The translations under genes were made by a program, and so were the position numbers. Shown piece by piece: positions 1 to 9,687 of a stretch of 31,000 nucleotides of DNA (position 1 is its first letter; the number at the start of each line of letters is the position of its first letter). The stretch spans positions 70,172,895 through 70,203,894 of the forward strand of contig CM043944.1 in assembly GCA_014529385.2 (NCBI GenBank), given 5' to 3'. The stretch comes from Adiantum capillus-veneris. Taxonomy: Eukaryota > Streptophyta > Polypodiopsida > Polypodiales > Pteridaceae. The notes below the pieces were generated by a model. That model was not told where the DNA came from, made no database searches, and saw only the letters and a list, made by a program, of their open reading frames with translations.

Positions 1-1
1 T

Positions 2-1633
2 GCTTTTAAACAGAGAGAACACGAAAAAGTGAAGGAAGCTTCACTTCGCTTCAAACAATACATTGAGAGATGTCCAGTACGTGAACGACCACAAGATGAC
101 AGACTATCTGTTCTCTTTATTGAAGGATTGAGAAACGACACTCTCAAGAAGGACTTGCACTTGAAAGCTTGTACAAGTTTCGAGCAAGTAACGAGAGAAG
201 CATTGTACTTAGTGGATAACTGTACGGTTTATGGAGAGGTGTCAGCGGATACAGATTTTGCATCCAGTAGCTCTTCCTCCGTAGCAAGCGAGACTACCAC
301 TAAAAAGAATGTTCAAACAACAACCATGCCAAATGTAGAGCAAATGATAGAAGATGCTCTAAAAAGGATGGCACCATACCAAAAACCATTGCCAAAACCA
401 CTGAAATGGTGTGCTATTGAACAAAACTGGACAAACCATCCAACAAAGGAGTGCTATTACAACAAAGGGTATGTAAGGGAGCGTCAGTATGCACCTCCTG
501 CTCAATTAGCACCACCTCAGGTACATCCAGTACCTCGATACCCAACGGGAAATGTACCAGGACCTATGGGGATAGAAAGACCGCAACCGATATTGGGACA
601 ACAACCACCTTTACCAGGAGCAAGACCAGTGGGCATTAGATATGCACCAACCTTAGAGAATCAGGAAGAAAAAGCCTTAGTGCCTGTTCAAGCCTATTAT
701 GAAGAATCTGGTGCACAAATGTCTCCAACTGTGTATTACCCACCAGAAGAACCCAAACAACCAGAACCATGGGGCATGATTGGGAATGTTGGAACACCAA
801 CAGTTACAAGTGCTTCTGATGAAGAGAGATACAATTTGGACTCAAGAACATTGATGTTCATAGCTCATGGAGGGTTAACAGGACAAAGACCATCCCATCC
901 ACAAAGGACGAATCAAGTGGGACCAAGACCAGCACTAGGACCCTGTTACAAGTGTGGAGGTGATCATCTGATGAATGTTTGTCCACATACGGAAATCATT
1001 AGAATTAACGCTTATTGCACTGAGTGTGGGGTTACTCACTTCATTGAGGATTGTTCAAAGAATCCAAACAAAGTGCAAAAGACGACATTGAATATGCTAG
1101 AAACTATTCCTACCAGCAGTGGGTCTGAAAATGAAACTCTGATACCAACGCAAGTTGTTACTAGAGCTCAAGCTAAGAAAACCACTAGAGAACCTGAGAA
1201 TGGAAAGTTAACGACTGAAGTGGTTAGTCAAGGACCGCGGAGTCAGAGAAACACATGGAAAGCTAGAAAAGCACGCATGAAGTTGAGAAAAGAACGTGAA
1301 GACGCTATTCTAGCTGAGGAACTAAAGCAAACTAAAGATAGATTAGAAAAACTTGAGAGTCAAAATGGGAAACGAGAGATGAGCCCGGAAAGAACGAAAC
1401 AAAAGAGTATCAAAGAGACAACGAGCTTAAGCTCAGGGGGATCAGTGCTAGTCGACAAAGTACACGAACCATTGGACGCACTGATGAGAGCTTACAAAGC
1501 TAGGTTAAAGAACAACCAAACACAAGAACAGAGGTGGATGACATACCCAAACACGGAATTGAAAAAGCAGAGACTTGAAATGTGCCAGAGAATGATCGAG
1601 ACTGCACAAGCCTTATTAGAACCACCAAGATAA
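2..1633 (+). pseudogene. gag: Gypsy gag (capsid and tandem zinc knuckles), 5' partial
   Basis: The frame is open from base 2, so the true start lies outside the window; the GTG at 29 is not a start. The first ~70 codons match the end of a retrotransposon capsid domain (FKQYIERCPVRERPQDD, then FIEGLRNDTLKKDL). A Pro/Gln-rich stretch follows, then two zinc knuckles of spacing C-X2-C-X3-H-X4-C at 944-982 and 1016-1054; the canonical spacing is X4 before His. A basic, Glu/Lys-rich helical segment lies at about 1250-1400. In retrotransposons Gag packages the RNA into cytoplasmic particles and the knuckles bind nucleic acid. The frame ends at TAA 1631-1633 but the same frame is open again at once, so this stop may be a mutation. 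Confidence 0.85.
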
Positions 1634-1978
1634 ACAATGAATTGTGGAACGGAAAACCCAATTCAGCAAGAGACTATAATTTCACGGGTAGATGAAAAGA
1701 CTCCCAGTGCACAAAAGCCTAAAAATACACACAAGGATGACCGCATAGTATTGAACACAACCGATCAGGAGATAGAGAGTTTTCATCCAGTCATACAGAG
1801 GTCTTATGGAAGAGATGAGGATTACAATGAATTTTGGAAACAAGTGAGAGAGACAAACTTTGCAAACGAGCTAAGTTGCCAAGCTAATCAGAGAAATTGG
1901 GAAAAGGACATCAGGAATCCTCCCATAGTGGAATTTGAGGCAGGATCTCAAGTGGACTTGGATCTGCAATCTTACTGA
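1634..1978 (+). pseudogene. Gag-protease linker, in gag frame
   Basis: This stretch continues the gag reading frame directly after TAA 1631-1633 and stays open for about 114 codons to TGA 1976-1978. It is hydrophilic, with charged and Gln/Asn-rich sequence and no domain I recognise. Its in-frame position between the zinc knuckles and the protease fits the C-terminal part of Gag or a gag-pol linker. After 1978 the same frame runs with further stops, then the coding signal moves to another frame near 2148, so at least one frameshift separates it from the protease. Read as part of a decayed gag-pol polyprotein; an independent ORF is less likely. Confidence 0.55.
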
Positions 1979-2147
1979 GGAGATGGGGGCTCTGTTAGAA
2001 CAATGGAGAGCAAACCTCATTCACTGAATACCTTACCTTCATACTTAGGAGAGTATGAAGCAAAATCCGAGATTAGAGCACTTCCCTCATGAAGAATTTC
2101 ATCAGAAAAAGTCATGGACTCGCAAGGATTGATAGAGATCTTGTCAA

Positions 2148-2687
2148 GTGACATGCACTATCACTCTAGCTGAGCTTTTGAGGCTAAGACCACATATGTG
2201 GACCACTGTAGGAAAATGCTTGGAGAAATTTGGAATAAAAGACCCAACATCGAGACTACAAGAGGGTATACAAGAGCTGAGCAAACCACAAAAGAACGCT
2301 AAGCCTGTACCCTTAAACAAGGTCGGAGAGTATTGCGAAGGTGAAGAGGGGAATACAACCTTACCAGTTGAATTCCAAGGCGTGAACACGATGTCAATAC
2401 TAGACAGCGGAGCTAGGGTAGCCATTGCTACAAAAGAAATTTGGAAAAAATGGGGGAAACCAGCAATAAGGAAGACTAGGCTGAAACTCCAATTAGCAGA
2501 TGGACACATGGAGAAACCTATGGGGTTATTAGAGAAAGTCATAGTGACTTCTTGCGGCATTGAATACGAACATACTTTTGCTATTGTCGATTTTGGCAAG
2601 GAGAATAACTATAATATCATACTGGGAAGACCATTCATGAGACAGTTGAAAATGGTCCAGGATTGGGCTACGATCACATATACCTGA
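2148..2687 (+). pseudogene. pro: Retroviral-type aspartic protease (first copy)
   Basis: About 180 codons. The active-site motif is SILDSGARV with the catalytic Asp at residue 86 (codon 2403-2405); near the end the motif IILGRPF resembles the hydrophobic-Gly motif closing the retropepsin fold, followed by QDWATI typical of plant gypsy proteases. This enzyme would dimerise and cut the Gag-Pol polyprotein inside the particle. The ATG at 2148 is only the first Met of this frame; the enzyme was presumably made as part of the polyprotein. Frame differs from gag upstream and from RT downstream, implying indels on both sides. No stop interrupts the protease fold itself. Confidence 0.85.
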
Positions 2688-2692
2688 GAAAT

Positions 2693-2809
2693 ATGGAAAC
2701 CACTACACGTGTGAACCTGAAAGACCATAGCTACAAAGATGTGAACCGAACACCGGTAGAGGAGTTTGATTCAGCGACTTTGGCGGGATCCGAATTCCAG
2801 CTTGGTTAG
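2693..2809 (+). pseudogene. Short protease-RT linker remnant
   Basis: A 38-codon open stretch from ATG 2693 to TAG 2807-2809 lies between the protease and the RT frame. It is in a different frame from both neighbours. The composition is polar with no motif I recognise. It most likely codes the linker between protease and RT in the original polyprotein, now separated by small indels. It is too short to support an independent gene. Confidence 0.35.
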
Positions 2810-2829
2810 GTAAGCCCAAGGAGTTATGG

Positions 2830-4428
2830 ATGTGTGGAGCCTTGAAATGTGGAAGTCTGAGGCGAGAAGAATATGTTTTAGAAAGGGCTATCGAAGACGA
2901 AACTTATATAGGAGAACCCTTTCCAGAGGACACGCTTGAACCATTAGAATGGACACACATTCTAGCAACCTTAGATGTTTGTGCAATTCTGGATTGTCCC
3001 ACAACAAAATTTTGCGACAAGGACGGGTACGACGTGGTTCCGTACTTCATGTTGAGAACTGTACTCGAAAAAGAAACTGAAAAGAACGATACACTGGAAA
3101 AGGAAGATGAAGAAGAGGTGTTTCACGACATTCTCGATCATCCAGAGTGGGGAAATGAAGCAGACAACGAGTCAACGGACAATTCAAGCGGAAACGAAGA
3201 AACTATAACGGATGTCAGATTTTATGATTTTCCGAACCAAACTAAACAACGCCAGAAACGCTATAGAGCAAAGAGAAAAACAAAGGGGGTTAGAACCAAT
3301 CCGATGCCTAGAATAAGAGGAAAAAATCAATTCCTAATGCTAGTAAAGGCGGAAGATTGTGTTAAGGACAAGATTTCTGGAAGAATGAGAGGCAATGATC
3401 AAAAGAGCTTACGAAAAGACAAAAGAAGCTCAAGAAATCAAGTTCAAAGGAATGAAACGAAAACTGAAACAGAAAAATCAGAAAAGAACAAGCGCAACAG
3501 AGAACACATGGAGTCCAAGTTAGAACGTAGAAACAAGTACAGAGAGCTCAAGAAAACTCTGAAAGAAGTTTGGACGACAGAAATTGAGAGTGGAGAGGAC
3601 GAAAACGCCAAAATCAAGGAAAACATGGATGTTCCCTCTCACTACAGGAAATTCACAATAGAGGATAGGAAGGTGGTATTAACCCAACCTATTCGAGAGA
3701 GAAAGGCGAACGAATCTTATGACGGACCGGAGGATGCAAAAAAAGTTGATTTAGCAGCTCCAGGTGAGACACCTAGACCGGTGTACATAGCCACAGATTT
3801 GTCTCCAAGCGAGGAAGAGAGACTTTTGAGTCTTCTCAGAGAGTACAGGGATGTGTTTGCATGGTCTTATAAGGACTTAAAGGGAGTTGACCCATCGATA
3901 TGCCAACACACAATCCCACTAAAACAAGATGCAAAGCCTAGCAGACAGAGACCATACACATATAATGATACGTTTGCTAAGCGAATCAAAGAAGAGATAG
4001 ATAAGCTAATGGAAGCTGAATTCATATACGAGATTGAACACACCGATTGGGTATCTCCAATTGTGGTGGTACCCAAGAAGAACGGAAAACTCCGAGTGTG
4101 TGTCAACTTAAAGAAAGTGAATGCTGCAACAATCAGGGACAATTATCCCCTGCCGATAACTGATCATGTTCTAGAGCGTGTATCAGGGAAAACAGCATAC
4201 TCCTTTCTTGATGGTTTTTCAGGATATAACCAGCTAGCCATAGCACCCGCAGATCAACATAAAACAGCTTTTGCAACGGAGTGGGGAATTTATGCTTATC
4301 AGGTTATGCCTTTTGGTCTAACCAATGCTCCCGCAACCTTCCAGAGGCTGATGACGCATGCTTTCAAAGAATACTTAAGGTTGTTTCTAGAAAATACATG
4401 GATGAATTATGTGTACATTCTCTTCTGA
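2830..4428 (+). pseudogene. pol: Linker plus reverse transcriptase, N-terminal two thirds
   Basis: Codons 1-310 form a very charged linker: acidic (EKEDEEEVFHDIL), then Lys/Arg-rich. The RT fold starts near 3780 with DLSPSEEERLLSLLREYRDVFAW, a gypsy RT entry motif. Further RT motifs are WVSPIVVVPKKNGKLRVCVN, the catalytic motif FLDGFSGYNQ near 4208, and MPFGLTNAPATFQR near 4306. RT copies the element RNA into cDNA in the particle. The frame is lost at 4384-4395, just before the YxDD box, by what looks like a one-base insertion, so the last ~15 codons are out of frame. RVCVN replaces the more usual RVCVD. A degraded copy. Confidence 0.88.
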
Positions 4429-4667
4429 GAGATGAGCATCTAGAACACCTAAGAAAAGTATTTGAGAAATGTAGGACATATCGCATTTGTCTCAATCCTG
4501 AGAAATGTGTGTTTATGGTCCGACAGGGCAGAATTCTGGGACATATCGTCTCACAAAACGGAATATCCACGGATTTAGAGAAGATAAAAGTTATAGTGGA
4601 TATGCCTAGACCAACCAATGTGAAACAAGTACAGAGCTTTATGGGACATTGCGGATATTATAGATGA
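4384..4667 (+). pseudogene. pol: Reverse transcriptase, palm and thumb continuation (shifted frame)
   Basis: The RT frame continues in a second frame. The active-site box reads YMDEL (4395-4409): the second of the two metal-binding aspartates is Glu (GAA at 4404-4406), so this RT should be impaired or dead. Downstream, EHLEHLRKVFEK, LNPEKCVFMV and VQSFMGHCGYYR are standard gypsy RT thumb and connection motifs. The frame closes at TGA 4665-4667, exactly where the family has Arg followed by a hydrophobic run; a C-to-T change in CGA explains the stop. RNase H follows in the same frame after this stop. Confidence 0.85.
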
Positions 4668-5246
4668 TTCATTTACATGTACGCTATAATAGGCCAACCA
4701 CTTTACAGGCTAATAGTGAACTTTGAATGGACAGAGGAGTGTGAGGAATCATTCAAGAAATTGAAAGAGGCACTCATTACTGCTCCAGTCTTGAAATCAC
4801 CAGATTGGGAGAAGATATTCCATGTGCATATAGATGCTTCGGCATATGCAATAGGATGCATTCTGTCTCAGCCAGAAGAAGGAAACATGGATTTTCCTAT
4901 CTGTTACGCCAGTCGACAGCTCAACAATGCAGAGAAGAATTACACCACAACAGAGCGAGAAGGATTAGGAATGATATATGCTGTGAAGAAATTTCGGCAT
5001 TATCTTCTAGCCAACAAGTTTGTGTTTTTTACAGATCACCAAGCCTTGCTCTACCTAGTGAATAAACCATGCAATACCGAGAGAATAGTGAGATGGTTCA
5101 TTATCTTACTGGAATTCAACTTCACAGTAGTAGTAAAGAAAGAAAAAACACATCTTAGAGCTGATCATCTTTCGCGATTGACGAATGGAGAAGACCCTAT
5201 AGGAGTAGATGACACCATGCCAGACGCGTACTTGTTCAACATAGAA

Positions 5247-5579
5247 ATGATACCGAAGTGGTCTCAAAATGTCGTTAGCCTATTAACCTATGGAGGAGAG
5301 TTTGATAGAAGAGAATACAACCAGAAACATATTGCTATTCAGCAATCCAAGAATCTTCAATTGGTTGCAGGAAGGTTGTATCAATTGGGAAATGATCATG
5401 TTTTACGACTATGCATCAATCTTGAGGAATATAATATATATCTGCGCGAAGCACATGTTCAGGAATGTGCATTTCATTGTTCAAGAAGGAACACATATAG
5501 GAATTTGTTACAATTGGGAGTCTATTGGCCAGGAATGAAAGAAAGTGTACATGAATATGTCACTGTATGTATTGTATGT
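5247..5579 (+). repeat. Integrase zinc module, first tandem copy
   Basis: Begins with the motif PKWSQ, continues through LYQLG-D-LR-C and ends in a complete H-X6-H-X30-C-X2-C zinc site with YWPGM in the middle. It aligns along its length with the module at 5622-5957, residue spacing included. The HHCC domain normally occurs once, at the integrase N-terminus, where it supports multimerisation. This copy is the more diverged, lying between RNase H and the standard module. Confidence 0.8.
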
Positions 5580-5621
5580 TCATCAAAACCGCCAGCAGAG
5601 TATTCGACATTATATCAGATA

Positions 5622-5957
5622 ATGATCGCTCCGAAATGGAGTCAGTATATTGTTGAATATCTCACAAATAGAACTTTCCCAGAAGGAACGTCAAAAGCTC
5701 GTCAGAAATCTGTAGAGACAGAAGCTAGAGATTACGCTTTAATAGGAGATCAACTCTATAAGAGAGGTAAAGACAACCAGCTTAGGATTTGCGCATCAGA
5801 GTCTGAGTATGTGATAATCCTGGAGCAAGCTCATGGAGGAGTAGGTGGAGGCCATTTCTCAGGTGATAAGACAGTAAAACTTGTCTTAGCCGCAGGAATA
5901 TGGTGGCCAACATTACATATGGACGCTGAGGAATACGTTAAACGGTGTGATGACTGT
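5622..5957 (+). repeat. Integrase zinc module, second tandem copy
   Basis: Again starts with PKWSQ, then LYKRGKDNQLRIC, then AHGGVGGGHFSGDKT and WWPTLHMDAEEYVKRCDDCQ. Zinc ligand spacing is H-X6-H-X30-C-X2-C, identical to the first copy. This is the canonical copy, placed at the usual distance before the DDE core. Together the two copies form a 333 + 336 bp in-frame duplication with a 42-bp joint. Confidence 0.85.
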
Positions 5958-6775
5958 CAGCGGACCAAAGTACCACTTAAAAGAGATGATATGCCGCTTA
6001 GACCAATGATGGGGGCAAGAGCTTTTGCAAAATGGGGGATTGATTATGTCGGACCCATTTCACCTCCTGCATATAAGACTCATGCACAATACATCGTTGT
6101 GGCTACAGACTATCTAACAAAGTGGGTCGAAGCAAAGGCAACTCAAAAAGCAGATGCCAGGACCACGGCACAATTTCTATATGAATACGTCTTTGTACGA
6201 TATGGATTGCCAATAGAAATTGTGAGTGATCGAGGCACACATTTTATAAATGAAGTGATAGAGATCCTTCTAGATGAATTCATGGTAATCCATAGGAAAT
6301 CAGCCCCGTATCATCCACAAGCAAACGGACAAGCTGAAGCAACAAACAAAACCATATGCACGATCCTTACGAAGATTGTATCTGAGTCGAGAACTGACTG
6401 GGACCAGAAGTTGCATTCAACATTATGGGCATATAGGGTAGCATATAAAACATCAATAGGAACGACCCCATATAACATGGTTTTTGGGCTAAATGCTATC
6501 TTACCAATAGAATTCTTGATTTCAACCTTAAGGGTGGCTAAGGATCTAGAGTGGACAGGGCACGAGCTTTCTGATAGAATAGATGACCTGGAAAAGCTAG
6601 ACGAGCTTCGCCTAAAAGCAGTTGCTTCTATCTACGCTCAAAAAAGGCGACAAAAGGAATTTTTTGATAAGCATGTGCGGACTAAAGAGTTTAAGGTTGG
6701 GGACTATGTCCTAGTTTACACTCTGAAACAGCATGCTAAGAAGCTTAAAAAGCGAGGGATGGGACCTCTGAAGAC

Positions 6776-8044
6776 ATGCTTCTCAAAATACATCAAGAAA
6801 AGCTGCGTGTCCAGAAAAAGAAAAAGATTGTGGAGGAAGCGCAAGCCGAGGCGAAGGAAAGAATGGAGAAAAGAAGACTACTACGTCAGAAACAGCGCAA
6901 TGAAGGAGCAATGCGAATAAACGCAGTCAGTATAACAAAAATGGATAATGACAAAGAAGAACCCATCATTGAATGCAAAGTAGGAACCAACCAAATCAAA
7001 GCCAGAGCACTATTGGATTCAGGAGCTCAAACTAACCTACTTTCACTCAGTTTGTATAAACAATTGACAAATGACACTAAATTACAAACTGCCAAGCAAG
7101 AGTTAAAGAGTTACTCTGAGAATTCAATCAAAACTGTCGGATGCACAATTTTACATATACAGATTAACCAGTATGTGTATCCTCATATGTTTTACGTGGT
7201 TGAAGACCAAGCTACACAATATCCATTATTGCTAGGACAACCATGGCAGAAGCAATACAATAAAATGATTGACTGGAGTTCTAAATCAGTGCTTATCAAA
7301 TACGAAGGTGAAAGTCAATCAGTTAAGTTCACCAAAGGAGCAGAGCCAACTCCAAAGGAAGAATCCAAGAACAAAGGTAAACAACAACCAGAGAAAAAGA
7401 AGAAGCAATGGCAACCAAAAGTTTCTATACAACTGGATTGCTCTTCAACGAGGAACTCTCAACATTGGATAAGGAAGACAAGCAATAATATAACAGCTCA
7501 ACCTTGGGAAAAAACGGAGTCAAAGTTGGTATGGAGACCAAAAAAGGTTGTGCCAGAGAACACAAAGGTGGAAAACAGAGTCTTCAATACGAGGCAACAG
7601 AGTGATTCCAGACAATCAAGGATAGTGAAACAGATCTGGATTCCAAAGAAGTTCATGACGGCACAAAGCTATAGCAAGCAAATTTGGATCCCAAGGATTT
7701 GTAAACAGGAACCCCCTTCAGTACAATCCACGAAAACTCCTAGGTATTTCAAGGCGAGGAAATCAACACAAAGAACAAAGCAGGTTTGGGTCGCAAAGAG
7801 TTTGTGGCAAGCACAAGCGAAGCGGAAGCAGATTTGGATTGTGAAAAAGAACAACAAGGTAAAGAAGAATCCATCTACTGATTCTACTACTGAAGTGCCA
7901 AAACCAACCCAAAACCCGACCACCAATCCTTCAATCAAACAAAGAGCAGCTTTATTGGAAAGACTGTTGTATCATCGCTCTACAATTGCATTGGGAACTT
8001 ATGACCAAAACAACTACAATGCTTCGCCCACAGACACTTCATAG
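6776..8044 (+). CDS. Post-integrase ORF: second aspartic protease plus Trp-repeat basic region
   Basis: 422 codons, uninterrupted. Residues 1-50 are a Lys/Glu/Arg-rich helix (KKKKIVEEAQAEAKERMEK). Residues ~60-165 are a second retropepsin-like domain: ALLDSGAQTNLLS with catalytic Asp at residue 81 (7016-7018), then YPLLLGQPWQ as the closing motif. It is not a copy of the first protease; the sequences differ widely. Residues ~200-360 are highly basic, with repeated KQIWIPKK-type motifs. The start is uncertain: the frame overlaps the integrase tail and may be fused to integrase by frameshift. Protease after integrase is not the gypsy norm. It could be an accessory ORF or a captured gag-pro end of another element. 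The function of the repeat region is unknown; binding of RNA or DNA is an inference from charge only. Confidence 0.75.
   Translation: MLLKIHQEKLRVQKKKKIVEEAQAEAKERMEKRRLLRQKQRNEGAMRINAVSITKMDNDKEEPIIECKVGTNQIKARALLDSGAQTNLLSLSLYKQLTNDTKLQTAKQELKSYSENSIKTVGCTILHIQINQYVYPHMFYVVEDQATQYPLLLGQPWQKQYNKMIDWSSKSVLIKYEGESQSVKFTKGAEPTPKEESKNKGKQQPEKKKKQWQPKVSIQLDCSSTRNSQHWIRKTSNNITAQPWEKTESKLVWRPKKVVPENTKVENRVFNTRQQSDSRQSRIVKQIWIPKKFMTAQSYSKQIWIPRICKQEPPSVQSTKTPRYFKARKSTQRTKQVWVAKSLWQAQAKRKQIWIVKKNNKVKKNPSTDSTTEVPKPTQNPTTNPSIKQRAALLERLLYHRSTIALGTYDQNNYNASPTDTS
7520..7850 (+). repeat. Protein-level repeat, W-centred ~17-residue unit
   Basis: Inside the post-integrase ORF. Tryptophans sit in SKLVWRPKK, VKQIWIPKK, SKQIWIPRI, TKQVWVAKS and RKQIWIVKK. 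Steps between them are 35, 16, 34 and 16 residues; in the two long steps an aromatic residue in VFNTRQ or RYFKARK lies near the middle. This suggests about seven units of roughly 17 residues, two of them without Trp. Weaker relatives may occur just before (SQHWIRKTS). Confidence 0.7.
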
Positions 8045-9680
8045 TCATCCAGGAGGACTCAGACTAGGAGGGGGGGAGGTATACAGGTATACAGGAGCTA
8101 CAAAGCAGCTACAAGCGACAAAAACAAAGAAAAACAAAAATTATATTACAAGGGCAGTGTCTTACATGATTTTGTAATTTTTATGTTTGATTGCGGATAT
8201 TGATAAAATTTATGCCCTTATATACCTTGTTTTGCAACAAGAAGAGATCAAATGATGAATTTGGGTCTCTAGACGTGTAAATATCACTAAATAAGAGTAT
8301 TTTTGGAGCTAAAAAGTGGAAAAAAGTGGTAATCCAAGTCCAGAAATCACAAATAAGTGTATATTCATATACACAGGGTTACCAGCTATTTATTGTGTAT
8401 ATTTGGAATTTTTTGGCTTCAATTTTCTATTTTCCTTTATTTTTTATGATTTTCTTGATAAAAGTAAAAGAAAAATAAAAAAGCAGGTGAAACGAGATCA
8501 GAAAAAAGAAAAGAATAGATGGTGATGATCCTAATGACAAGGGCAACCCATGGTAAAAATTGAGTACAATTCGGGAAAAGTTGCGGAAAGCCCGAAATGA
8601 CAGAATTTTGGCAAAGTGAACAGATTTCTCAGAAAAAGGTCAAACGGAGTCCAAATTGAGAAATTTCAAATCCTAAAGTGCATTTCACGACGAGATAGGA
8701 GCACATGTCAAATTTGGTAACAAGTGATCCAGGAAGTCCAAAGTTAAGTATTTTTGACTTCACTTACAGGCTCATTTGCACTATTACCCACTTGGAGAGA
8801 GCAAAGAGCACACAGGAGCATCCAACCTTCTACAGCCTTCTACGACTGCTACGAGAGCTCAGAGGACACCAGACATGAGAGGTAGACTCGTTGCCATAAG
8901 CTTTTGATGCTTATCATTAACTTTTGTCGCGAAAACTGAGCAAAACCAAGAAACAAGAGCAGACGGGGAATGCGGTAGAATGCTAGGTAGTGGCACAACC
9001 GCCTAACCAAACCTTGCAAGAACTTATAGGTGGGTTACCCTAGTATAGAAGATGGGTTTCTAACACTCAAAGCTCGAGAAAGAACGACTGGAAAAACCCT
9101 AGGTCAACAGAGCCTGCAAGAGGCAAACAGGAAAAAGTTGTCAAAACGACACAAACTTCTCAGGAAGCTTAACAACATCGAGGGCAATGCAACCATGGAG
9201 TATCTCCAGGTTTGGACCACCAAAAGTGGGTCAAAACAACCGATTCGACGACAGACACACAAAGTGTCATTTTGGCATAACGGCTGAAATTGACGACCGA
9301 ATGAAATGAAACTTCACAAGCAGCTTCAAGTAACTATTGATGACTTATGTTTGCAAGCAAAACCCAAAAGAAAGCTGATTCACTTACCGATGGTGAAAAA
9401 GACGCTTTCGGGCAACCAAATGGAGAAAGATGGAGAACGGGGAGCCAAAGTCAAGTTCAACCAAATAGATGGCTTCACAACATATCCAATGAGCTAGAAA
9501 TGCAACTCTCGAGAAGAAAAGTTGAAGAGATTCAACTCCAAGGCAAAAAGACGACTTCAGAGACTGAAATACCTATAAGGGGGCTTTTTAGCTAAACTGA
9601 TGACTTCTTAAGTTGAAAACTAGTTAGCAGGGCTTAGGGCACTAGCACAAAGAATTCTTTGCACAAAAGGACCAACATTT
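8045..9680 (+). other. Spacer without recognisable coding
   Basis: Apart from the purine tract at 8066-8079 I recognise no gene here. Open stretches at 9030-9287 and 9306-9497 are short and lack motifs or a consistent frame. The bases 8079-8096 carry a tandem duplication of GTATACAG. A TATA-like CTTATATACC occurs near 8218. The region may be an intergenic spacer of the element or a decayed internal segment. Confidence 0.5.
8066..8079 (+). other. Internal polypurine tract
   Basis: AGGAGGGGGGGAGG, just after the stop of the post-integrase ORF. It shares the core GGAGGGGGGGAG with the terminal polypurine tract at 14173-14184. Polypurine tracts prime plus-strand synthesis. The expected TG of an LTR does not follow, so this is either a central-type second priming site or a relic of a former 3' end. 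Confidence 0.6.
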
Positions 9681-9687
9681 CAAGAAA

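Larger units (their letters stand above)
4668..6776 (+). pseudogene. pol: RNase H and integrase with duplicated zinc module
   Basis: RNase H: HVHIDASAYAIG (about 4830), TTEREGLGMIYAVKKFRHYL, FFTDHQALLYL and LRADHLSRL contain the D-E-D-D residues that remove RNA from the RNA/cDNA hybrid. Then come two HHCC zinc modules (see separate entries). The integrase core has D at 6042-6044, D at 6228-6230 and E at 6336-6338, that is D-X61-D-X35-E, with HPQANGQAEATNK around the Glu; all three catalytic residues are present. The C-terminal part ends at VGDYVLVYTLKQHAKKLKKR and GMGPL, a GPY/F-like motif, with no chromodomain visible. The fold breaks off at about 6770 where the next ORF begins in another frame; the residual frame runs to 6920. 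This is the best preserved part of pol. Confidence 0.9.

Noticed and set aside
2144-2599. Minus-strand 151-codon frame
   Set aside because: Antisense shadow of the protease, which has a clear active site on the plus strand.
8316-8525. 69-codon hydrophobic/basic ORF
   Set aside because: AT-rich low-complexity translation in a spacer; no supporting signal.
8080-9680. A complete LTR following the internal polypurine tract
   Set aside because: No TG start follows the tract and nothing in this stretch resembles the LTR at 14185; no primer site could be found downstream.
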